Shown here in pieces: positions 23,301-35,300 of a DNA stretch of 64,000 nucleotides (its first letter is position 1; the number at the start of each line of letters is the position of its first letter). The notes beneath the pieces are model-generated. The model searched no databases, was not told the origin of the DNA, and saw only the letters and a program-made list of their open reading frames with translations. The position numbers and the translations under genes were made by a program. This DNA comes from Melieria omissa (taxonomy: Eukaryota > Arthropoda > Insecta > Diptera > Ulidiidae). The DNA lies in the NCBI GenBank assembly GCA_963971225.1, contig OZ020268.1:49154404-49218403 (forward strand), given 5' to 3'.

Positions 23301-26300
23301 TCTTGTATGGGACTTTGATATCTTGCCGCGAATGCTTATATGATTCAAATTTGTCGCATATCAATCATTTAAGTTCATTTAGTTCAGGTTTATTAAAAAT
23401 TTTAAACTACAAAACTTTGGTTTTGAAAGCTTTCATTGGTTGTTCGAGTCGAACTTTAAACTGCCTGGAAGTTCAGCTTTTTCAAATCTTCCAAGCCTAA
23501 AAAACTTTAATTTTGTAAGCTTTCATTAGATGTCCGAGTCGAAAATCAAACTGCTTGCAAATTCAGCTTCTTCAAAAGCTTCATACACTGCAAAACTTTA
23601 ATTTTGAAAGCTTTCATTAGATGTCCGACTCGAGTATTATGAAAAGCGCCAAAAAAATGTATGAAAGTCCAGTTCTATCAGCAGCTCCAAAGACTGCAAA
23701 ATTTTAGTTTTAAAAGCCTTGTAAGCAATCAAACTAAAGCTTTCCAAAAGCCACAAAAGTCTGTGTAGAAAGCTTTCACTGACTAGAAGCAACTCTGCTT
23801 CTTTCACTTTTCAATTATTATTCGTTTTAACTGTCCATTCTACTTCACGGTCAGCCAACTCTTGTTCTATTCTCTCTTTCTCCATAAACAGTGCTCATTT
23901 TTATTCAATGTCTCACTCTCTTCTCTCTCTAAGTCGCAGTAATTTTTGTTAAATGAGCCACTCAGTCTCTCTCTCACGCTTACATCACATGTTATGCTCG
24001 TATTTGATTCTATATTTTTTTTTACTTCCTGTTTTTTCTTCTTGTGTTCTATGCTCTATGGTCAATTCTTTATTTGGATTTGGTCTGACACGCATGACCC
24101 AAAAATAAACAATTTGAAGCGAGTCCGAGAATAACACATAACATAAAATAAATTATAGCATATCTATGTTGAAGACTTGATGTTTTTATTTCTTAATAGG
24201 TTAATAATAATGTTAATAATAATCAATTTCGGTCGAATTCTGGGATCTTCACAATAACTTCTTCCTTGAGGGAAAGAAGGGAGATAAAGGAAAGAAAGGT
24301 GCAGTAATAGGATATATTAGGAATAGTTGTTGGAAAAAAGTAGGCTGAGATGAGTAGCGCAAGTAATGCGAATCGATAGAAGAAAGATAGGAGAGAAAAT
24401 AACAACATAAAGTGAGCAGCAAAGAAAGACTGCAAAGGCAAGTTGTGGCAGAATAGAGAGTTAGAATTAGGGACTTGATAGAGAAAATCAAGAAGTGGTA
24501 GAGGAAAACCAGGAGAAATATTAAAGCAATGCACGAAGGGATAAAAGGAAAATATAAGGAGAGAAGAAAGTAAGTGGTTTGAGATGGCAGAAAAGTAATA
24601 ACAGAAAAAAAAAAACAAAATAATAAAACGAAAGTGATGTGTTATGATAAATAAAAGGTTAGTTTTGGTTAGGTTACAGAAGAGGAGTGTGCGGCATGCA
24701 CATCCAGTTGGAGACCCCATTGGGTCCATTGTGAATCCCTTCATACTTGAATCCAATGTCCTTCCTTATCTGTGGGGTTCCCTGTAGATCCCCCATGAAA
24801 GTATGTTGAGATAGAAAATAAAAGCAAGAAGAGATAGAAGAGGAAAGTGAGAAGATAATAAAAAAGATAATAGACGGCTGAAGATAATAGAAGAGAAAAG
24901 TTAAGTGAGCTAACAAAAAAAGCCAGCTGAGATAATAATGAAACGATAAGGCTGTGCTGAATGCTTTCTATGCACGAATGCTTTTCCAAGCATACTTTAA
25001 GGCATGCACTTTGAAGTACGGCAAATTCGGTATAATTCGCTTGGTCCGATATGGCAAGGATGGTTCACGAAAGGTGATGAGCTTTGCTAGAACAATCGAG
25101 ATAGAAAGTACAACTGGAATGTGCAAGAAATTTCGGCGCGATAAGAAAACTAGTATAAAAGCAGCACTGGCAGCGCAAGGAGTCGAGTCTGTGTTGAGCA
25201 CGCAGAGGGGAAACATGCAATAGTAGAAGTGTAAAGTAGAACAAGTGTAAATCTGTAAATAAAGTGATTGTTAGTTGCTGACTGCAGTTTGCGCTAAATA
25301 ATTGAAGTTGTTTTATTTTCAAACACAATCCAAACGAACCTTGGGGAACTCATTTTCGTAACAATATGAAGAAAGTAAATTGAGATGACAAGGTGAACTA
25401 GTAGAAGAAAGCAAGGAGTTAACAGAAGAAAGTAAGGAGACGAAAAAGCTGTGAGATGAGGGACGAAAATAAGTAGAGGAAATAAAAGCAAATAATAAGG
25501 TGAAAATGACATGTAACGACAGATGAAAGTAAGTTGATATAGAAGAAAAAATAAGAAGAGGCAACAAGGAGATAACAGAGATAATAAGGAGAAAAATAAT
25601 AAGAAGAAAAATAATAAGAAGAAAGATAATAGATATATTAAGGAGAGATAATAGATATAGTTAGAAAGAGTTAGAACGATAGAAGTTGGATAGAAGTTAG
25701 AGTTAGATAGATAGACAGAAGTTAGAGTTAGATACATAGAAATAATGAGAAAAGTTCAGTGAGCTGACAGACAAAAGAGAGCTGAGATAATAAGAAGAAA
25801 GTAAGTTGAGATGACAGGGTGAAATAGTAGAAGAAAGCAAGAAGTTAACAGAGGAAAGTAAGAATTAGAAAAAGTAGAAAAGTTTAGATGACAAGGTGAG
25901 ATAATAGATGAAAGAAGTAACAAGTGATATTAAGGAAAATGAGCTGAAATAATTTAAGAAAATAAAAACTTGTAATGATAGAGAGAGAGATGAATGATAG
26001 AGACTACATCACTCTATGATCTTGCAATATGCATAGCTCGAGCTTTATGCATATTTCTCTTTTATATGTAAATTTGAATACGTATATTTGTACATAAGCA
26101 AGGAAAATAATAGAACAAAATAAACACAGACAAAACCTGATTTTTTTGGAGAGAGAATTCCACAAAATTAAGCATCTAATATTTTTAATTAATAATAATA
26201 TTAGCATCAAATATCTGAAATCTAAAATTTAAAAATTAGAGGAGATAGGAGAAAGAAAATAGAAAATTTAAAACATCCAAACCTATTCAGTTTTAATTTT

Positions 26301-29300
26301 TCAGAAGCCTTTCGTGGCAACTTTGCTGTACAAATATTTGTTATATATAAATCCGTTAAAAATAGTAACTTATTAGCACTTAAATAGCTCGCTGCTGGCT
26401 TGTGCGCCTAATAGTATGCTAAATATATACAAACAAGAGAGTAACTGCAACGCTTTCAACACAAGCTCTCAGACACATTCAATGCTGCGCTCTCTGGCAT
26501 TTAAAATTCACTCTGAGAGAGAAAGAGGGAGAGAGACCGTACTTGCACTCTTCTTCGTGCTGTCGCTCTGGCGATGTCACTCTGCGTACTTTTCGTTCTT
26601 GGGGTGTTTGTGATTGTGCTCAGTGTTGTTGTATGTTGTCATTATTTGTTGTTGCCATTATGACATTTTCGACCTCTCGCTCCCGGCGCGATGACATGTG
26701 AACGCAACACTTATCTGAACCCATGTTGAATTGTTCACATCTTCTTCTTCTTCTTCTTGACTGCTGGCCGTTGGCGCATTTTGCTGTAATTTTCACACTC
26801 GCCGCGCTGACAATTTTCACATTTTCGCACACGCAGTCCTAGCAAACATTTTGATGCTTTGCGCTCTTTTCGTGGCATTGTGAGTGTCAAAATTGTTGCA
26901 ATCTGTGTGTCTGTGTGTGTGTGTGTTTTGATGTCTCTGTAGTTGTGTTGTGTGGCTGGATATTCTTCATTCATTCAGCGCGCACTCGGGGCGGAACGAC
27001 TAACTGGCTGCCATATCTACAAGTCGCACACGATACACACGACAAAACGGGCCGAAATTTTGTGCGTACGATTCGTGTTGCGCTGCGGTGCGTCGCAAAG
27101 TGTGACGTCTAACATAACAATATAAATATATTCTTCATAAAAATTTGCATAATTTTGTAGACAATTTGGCAAAACAGTGCACAAAAAAGAGGCGAAAAAA
27201 AAAATAGTTGCAAATGTATTAAGAGTTGAAAATTGATGCAAGCAGCTGTGAAAATTTGTGCCCAAAGCTGTCGACAACTTGCAAAACGAACGCCTAAAAA
27301 ATAAAAAAAAAAATATAAATACGAAGTCGCAGTCATAGTCGAAGTTGTCAACGAAGCGAGGAAGCGCCAAACTTGGCCGCAGTTGATTAATCAATTTTTT
27401 CCCCCAAATTTGATTCAACTCTTCTAATATTTAATTAAAAAGTGTATGTGTGTGTGTAACAATATGTTATTGTTGTTGTTGTTGTTGTAGTTTGAAGCCA
27501 GTTCAAGTTGAGGAGACTTGGTCGTGGCGCCTCGTTTGTGCTTCGTCTTTTGTGTTTCAAGGATCTTTCATATCCATTCAACCAGTCATCCATACGTTCC
27601 CCCACCACACTTCAACACTCATTATTGTTTTTGCATTTTGTTTTGCATTTATTGTTGTCAGCAACCACAACCACATTGTGCGTGCTTTTTTGCTATATTT
27701 CTACTACTTCATATTTTTTTATTGTTTTGCATTTTCCACTTTTGTTGTTGCTTTATTTGATTTTCTACTTAATTTCGCCCCACACTTGACTTGATGGCTG
27801 GCATGTGATGGGTTAACAACCAGTGTGCGCTTTGTATCAGTCGAACAAAACTCGAGCGATCAGCTTCACGCTCATTCAACACCATACAACAATAAAATAT
27901 AAATACAATAAAATAAATAAATAGCCTCAACACCCACTTTTCATAAAGTTTGCTGGCGATTTTGCATATTGTGCGCTCGTTGCCAACGTTCCTGTTGTGT
28001 ACTTGTTGTTTGCTGTTGTTTTTGCAGTCAAGTGCAGCCATGTTTTCACTTTACGCTCGCTCGCAATTTCCCAACGGTAAGTCGGCGTTTTGTTGTTTTC
28101 GATGCGCAATTTTCTGATTTCCTTTCGCTGATAAGTTGTAATTAATTTTATGAAAAAAGTCGGAATTGTTTAGTAAAAATTCTTGTTTAATAAATTCTTG
28201 TAGTAAAAAAACATATTGGCCATCATTGAGGCATTTTCCTGAGCACAGAAGTTGCTTTTCAGTTAGTGGAATTTCCGCCCTACCCCAACATTTGTATACA
28301 TGTGTGTGTATCTGTGTTTGTGAACGCGATTTAGTGTTGCATGTGTATTCTTCATAATGGGCTCTTGAATACGCCATACTATCCTCTTTCGGTGAGTTTC
28401 GATGAAAAAATGTGTAGATTATAAAATTATAGAAGCAAAGTTATTCTAAGTGGTTTCACATCGAGTTTAAAGATTAAAAAAAAGTTCAAGGATAATCAAC
28501 AAATTACTTCACAGACGCTCAGAATTTGTTCCGAGAGAGTTGAAAAGTATGACCAACTACCATTAAGTTATCTTTACAAACATTTTTCTCCTACATACCT
28601 ACCACCTACCTCCAAATCTTAAAAGTGCTCCCATACAAAGTTAACGTTTTTCATAAAATGAGCTCTTCGTTACTTCCATGTTGTCTCTAGTGAGTTCAAA
28701 TGTAAGACCGACCCATACAAAATTTACGATTTTCATGAGATAAACCCATCACTGCTTTCAACTTGTCTTTAGTGAGTTCACATGTAAGACCGACCCCCAT
28801 GAAAATCCATTTCCGAACATTTTTTTCTAAACATACATTCAGGTTAGCTTCAGAAAGTCCAAATGTAAGACCGACCCGCAATAAATTCTCTTTCCGAACA
28901 TTTTTCCCAACCATACTTGGACCCTATCTCCAACCCTTAAGGTGAACCCCATACAAAATTAACGATTTTCACGAAATGAGCCCATCATTACTTCCAAGTT
29001 GTCTCTGGTGAGTGCAAATGTAAGACCGACCCACATTAAAATATCTTTCTGAACACTTTTCAAAAATAAACTTACCCACTATCTCCAACCCTTAAGGAGG
29101 CTTCCATACAAAATTAACGATTTTCATTAAACCCTCAAGTCCTCATTGCTGCCGGGTTGCCTCAAGTGAGGCCAAATGTGAAATCGATTAGGGTCAATTA
29201 GTAAATTCCCTTACTAACCATTGTTTCTTACCATTCTACTTACCCCCTGTTTTCAAATCATGGGCAACTTCCATACAAGGAATAAAATTAGTTTCTCATT

Positions 29301-32300
29301 GATTTGCCCTGCTCGAACACTGTGGTGTCGCTGAATACGAACTCACAAATGAGTTGTCTTGAAAGGGCTTCAACTCGCTAAAACTGAAATAGTCAACTTC
29401 ATACATATTCCAATAGAATTGAATACTACTGAAATCATAGGGACCATTGTAGTTCGATGCTGGCTGTACGAAGAAAAATCACTTTTTAAAAATAGGTTAA
29501 AATGTTTGTGTTTTATTTCTGTTTTGTTGCATTAAACAAAAATGCTTTTTCCACACTCCTCAAATATCAATGACTCGCCATTGTACCAAAAACTTCCAAT
29601 GCTGCCCAACAACCCGCCAAAAACCCAACTTTTAGCTTCGTACTCGGCACCATCCCAGTGTTGCCACTCTTAAGTTTGAAAACCAAAAAACTCATCCCAA
29701 ACATGCCGGCCTCTCTTGAAAGCATCCGCTTTCAAATATCGATAAATAGTGGGCAAAGTTTGATGATCGGTCGCTTCAACGTCCCTTTCGCCGTTCTGAC
29801 TGACACTACTCGTACTAGGCCATCTGTCCCAGGATGAACTTCTGAAATTTTGCCGATGGACCACTGTGAAGGAGCACAGTTGTCATCCTTTATGATGACT
29901 ACGTCATCAACCGTGAGATTTTTTAGTTTCTGGCTCCACTTTGGTCGTTGTTGAAGCTGTGTGATGTACTCAGCAGACCACTTTTTCCAGAACTGTTGTG
30001 TAAGTCGCTGAAGAAATTGCCATCTGTTGAGTGCATTTTCCTTTAGGTTGAGAAGATTTTTATCGGGCAACGAGGTCATTGGGCGAAGAATTAAAAAATG
30101 CGCTGGTGTCAGTGGGTCAACATCACCTTCGAACTTTATGCATAGTGGCCGTGAGTTGAGGCAACCTTCAATTTGGCAGAGAGTTGTGTGCAGTTCCTCG
30201 TAGGTCACCGATGCATTAGCTAAGACTCTTCGTAGATGATGTTTCATGGACTTCACACCAGCTTCCCATATACCTCCAAAATGGGGTCCTGAAGGGGGAG
30301 AGAAGTGCCACTGGATTTGTTGCTCAGCTAACTCCCTTGTCACACCGTCTTGGCAAGCAGAAGTGCTCAGAAGTTGATGGACTTCACGCAAATGTTGACT
30401 GGCACCCACAAAATTTGTGCCGTTGTCAGAAAATATATGTATCGGTTTGCCACGCCTAGCAACAAATCTGCGCAACGATGCTATAAATGCTGCTGTTGAC
30501 AATTCTGTGACGAGCTCGATATGAATAGCCTTTGTAACGAGACATATGTAGAGTGCAATCCAGCATTTGTATAATCTGGATCCACGCCCCTTCCAAGAAC
30601 GCACCTGGACTGGACCTGCAAAGTCCACTCCGGTATTGAGAAAGGCTGCACCTGGATCTAGTCGCTGTCTGGGAATATTACCCATTTGTTGTTGATATGA
30701 TATGCCTCGCTGCCTCATACATATGGTGCACTTATAAATGCATTGTTTGATGACGTGAGCTGCATTAGGAATCCAATAACGCAATGCCAGCAGATAGTGT
30801 AGCTGGCGCTTTCCAGCATGCAGATGTCGCAGGTGATATTGCTGAACAATGAGTTTTGTTAACTGATGATCCTTACAAAGGATAGCTGGATGTTTTTGCT
30901 CGAAGCTAATACTGGCGTTTGTGACCCTACCGCCAACTCGCAGAATTCTCTTGTTGTCAATAAACGGCGCTAGTGGGGACAGCTTGTGTGATGCGATGTG
31001 AATGGTTCGTATTTCAGCTGCTAATGATGTAGCTTGAGCAGCCTTCACCAGGGCATCGTGTGACTGTTGAAGTTCATCTGTTGTGAGGTGCTGTGCCAAT
31101 CTTTCATGAGTTCCACGTTTGGATCTGCAATTATGACAAAATCTTAATAACAATGCTGATATTCTTAATAAATGCGCAAAACTGGAGTAACGATCCACAA
31201 GTGCAATGTCACTTTGGGTTGAAGTGTGTATAACCATGTCTTTTCGCTCTTCTAAGTTGACGTTGTTTAATACTGGGGGCGCTTGATGACATTGTTTCAA
31301 GCTAGTCTTCATTTCGGCTGGACCATCCCACCAAAGTTGATTTGTGAGAAGTGCGACTGGTGTTATGCCCCTAGTTGCAAGATCTGCTGGGTTTTGCTGT
31401 GACGAAATGTGGTGCCAGCGTTCAGCTGGTATAACGCTGAGAATTTGAGCTGTGCGATTGGCAATGAACGACTTCCAACGGCGGGGATGATCGCTCAGCC
31501 ACGCGAGTACAACTGAAGAGTCTGTCCATCCGAAGATTTGTGCATTCGTTAGATTTAATGCATCGTGAACTTTGACCATCAACTTAGTCATCAAGTGCGC
31601 GCCGCAAAGTTCCAGTCGAGGTAACGTAACTTGCTTAACTGGTGCAACACGTGTCTTGGCAGCTATCAGTGTCGTGGAGACTTCACCATTGTTATGTTGA
31701 ACTCGAAGATATATTGTAGCTGCATATGCTAATTCAGAAGAGTCTGAAAACCCATGTAGTTGGATATTTGATTCGTCTGCGTAGTTGACCCATCTTGGTA
31801 TTCGCAACTCCAAAATGGCGTTGATGTTTTCACGATAGTCACGCCATTGAGAGTATAAGTCAGCTGGCAATTGTTCATCCCATCCGACTCCTCTGAGCCA
31901 TAATTTCTGCATAAATATTTTCATCGCAATGACTACTGGGGCAAGCCATCCGACGGGGTCGAAGATTCTCGCAATATCTGATAGCACATTACGCTTTGTT
32001 GATGTAGGCTCCATTGGTGCAAAACTGATGCTGTACTTAAAGCTGTCAATCGTAGTGTCCCACAACAGCCCAAGCGTTTTGACTGTTTGAGTGTTGTCAA
32101 CAATAGTATCCAACGTACCTTCGCGGTCTTCAACAGGAACACAGTCCAAGAACCTTTTCGAGTTTGAAGCCCATTTTCGAAGATGCATCCCCGCTCCAGA
32201 TAAAATCTTGCTCACCTCGTCCTTCAGTAGTATTGCTGAATCTTCGTCGATGGCGCAAGCCATGAAATCATCGACGTAGAAGTTTTGTAAAATTGCTGCC

Positions 32301-35300
32301 GCTGCTTTAGGATGTTCCTCTGTATTGTCATGTGCAATTTGCTGCAGTGTTCTGGTCGCCAAAAAAGGTGCTGCCGAAGTGCCATACGTTACTGTTCGAA
32401 GATTATACTCCTCTGGCGGCTCGTCTTTGGACTTCCTCCACAAGATGCACTGCAGTGGTCTGTCCTCAGGATGTATAAGCACCTGGCGATACATCTTCTC
32501 TATATCTGCACAAAAACCACATCTGTATTTTCGGAAATTGAGGATAATGTTGAAAATGTCCTTTTGTACTGTGTATCCAATCAGCAGATGGTCATTAAGA
32601 GAGAGACCATTCGTTGTCTTAGATGACCCATCAAAAACCACACGTAATTTGGTTGTAGTGCTTGTGGGTTTAAGTACAGCGTGATGTGGCAGGAAATAGG
32701 TTCGTTTTGAATCTGTGTTAGTAGCAAGGTCCATGTGACCCAGTTGTACATATTCAGCCATGAATTTTGCATATTCATGCTGAAGACCCGGTTGATACAT
32801 AAAACGCCGCTCCATTGCACACAGCCTTTTTAAAGCATTACTGCGTGAATCGCCAAGATGTATTGTGTCATTTTTCAGAGGAAGCCTGACAACATATCTG
32901 CCAGTCTTATCGCGTTGAACATGCTGCTTATAGTGATCCTCTGCTCTTGCTTCGTCAGGCGTCAAATTCTTAGTTGGACCTTGGAGGTCTTCAATCTCCC
33001 AAAACTGCTGGAGCTGTTGACTCAAATCCACTTGAACATGTGCTGACACAATGTGTTGTGAAACCGACGATGATACTTTGCCCATTATCACCCAGCCGAA
33101 AATTGTATCCACTGCCGTTGGTGACCCACTGGGATGTGTCAGCTTACTTGGTAGTAGACAGTCAGAATATACATCTGCGCCTAATATCAAATCGATTTTG
33201 CCTGGTTTGTTGTATGATGCATCTGCAAGTTGAAGTTCTTTGAAAAAGTTCAAATTGTTATCGCTAACCTCATATGTTGGTAGATTTTGCGTCAAATTCG
33301 GAAGACATAATGCCTCAGTGCTGATGGTGACTTTGTTTTGAGTTCCGTGGATGCTGAATGCAACCCTTCCCTTAGAACAGCTTCCCATTGCTGACCCAAC
33401 TCCATAGAGAATAGTTTTGTCGAAGTTACGCTTAAGCTGCAATCGTTGTACGCACGCTTCGGAGATAAGTGTGCTTTGTGACCCTGAATCAAGCAATGCA
33501 CGACAAGGCTGCAAAGTATTGAAAACATCCTTCACTAAAACCATTGCTGTTGGGAGCAGTGTGACTGACTGATGATGCTGCTGCAGACTGTCCACACTGA
33601 CACATATTACTTCACTGCATGGGACTGGTTTTGGTTCTTCACTTTTTAGCTGCTGATTAGAAACAGTTTCATCTGCATGAAGCAGTGTGTTGTGTTTCCC
33701 ATTACATTTACGACATAACGAACTCTTGCAACTTGCTGCTTGGTGGTTTGGTTTTAAACAGTTAAAGCAAATGTTATTGCGTTGCACGATTTTGCGTCGA
33801 GCTACTACGTCTAGCTGCTTGAATTCATTACAGCTATACAGTAGATGTTCTTTCGAGCATACTGGGCATGCCTGCAACACTGCGATAAATGAGCGCTCCT
33901 GATTACGTCTGTAATTGTTGCCTTGATGAGTCGCGCTGCTTGTACCTCCTCGAGTATTCTCCAATTCAAAAACACGCCTTTCCAGAAACTCTAAAAACTG
34001 TTGAAACGTTGTTGATTCAATTTCTTTCTTCTCACGATACCAAAGTACGTGAGTATCGACATCAAGTTTTTTCTCCATGGTAAACAGTAAAATTGAGTCC
34101 CAGTGTTGAACCGGTTCATTGAGTACCTTTAAAGCATTTACACTTTCGTTGGTCGTGTTATATAAGCGTTTTGCTTCCACCACTGAGGACGACTTCATCG
34201 CTGGTTGGTCAAATAAAAACTCAAAATAAGCCTTCTTCACTCTGTCGGACCTGTCGTATTTATTTTTTAATAATTGCCAGGCAATTTCATAATTGGCATT
34301 TGCTGGCTGTAAATGTTTTATTATTGACAGCGCTTCGCCTTTTACTTTCGTTTGTAAATATTCCAATTTTTCCACATTTGAAATGTTAGCCCTGTTGTGG
34401 ACTAACGTTTCAAAGAGGTCACGAAAGCGAATCCACTCAGTGCATCTGCCATCAAATTCGGGTATCTGAATTTGTGGCAAACGTAGTTCATGCTGCGCTT
34501 CAGCCTGGCGAGATGCGTTGTTGCTTGCCGGAGATGAGCTGCCCATCCCTTCAAAGGACGTACTTTGGGATAAGCGCTCGATTAGTGCACCTAACGTGCC
34601 TTGATGTGCCATAAGCGCCTGCATAGCTGCCGTAATGCAATTTGGACTTGTCTCGACGACCGTTGTATTCGCCTCATCGCCAATGGACCGAGAATACGCC
34701 GTCTTTATCGCAAAGTACTTCTCTTCAATTGAGCTCCGATAAATTTCTTCTTGCTGCTGCTCCTCTGCAGTTGTCACTGCTAGATCAATTTCAGATTGTA
34801 CTGCCTCAAACTGTTTAAACAGCTCTTCCGCTCTTTGCACCCGAACCGTAATGTCTTCTGGTGCATTTTGCTCCATGCAAAAATTGTAGATGCGCGTGAG
34901 GCTGCATTTCACAATTTGTCGTTGTTTCTTGAGTAATTCCATGCTGTCACTGTTTATCGCTGTTGCCAACTGTCAACTGTCACCTTTTTAAGTTCGCGTT
35001 GCCAACTTCAGAACTTATGAATGGCAACTTATAACAGTTACGACATGCCAACTCTGATCTACACAAGCTGAACACGCTGGTTTTCAATTGTTGAGGTTAT
35101 GACACTTGGTGCTCCCAATTGCTGCGAACGCACGCTGACGAAATGTTGAAGTTATGACTTGGTGCTCCCAATTGATGCGAACGCACGCTGACGAAATGTT
35201 GAAGTTATGACTTGGTGCTCCCAATTGATGCGAACGCACGCTGACGCAATCCAATCCTGTGATGAATACGAGGCACCCGTGTGCCTATCGGAATTGTGTG

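Larger units (their letters stand above)
24229..25960 (+). repeat. Purine-rich degenerate tandem repeat with two insertions
   Basis: GAAGAAAGTAAGTTGAGATGACAGG, GATAATAAGAAGAAAG and similar phrases repeat over 1.7 kb. Two foreign pieces interrupt it: a non-LTR 3' end (24661-24797) and an LTR-like segment (24953-25363). The minus-strand Leu/Phe/Ser-rich frames here are compositional. Confidence 0.8.

Noticed and set aside
24223..25737. Minus-strand hydrophobic frames (up to 177 codons) resembling membrane proteins
   Set aside because: Same reason: purine-rich tandem repeats on the other strand, with unrelated insertions inside the frames.
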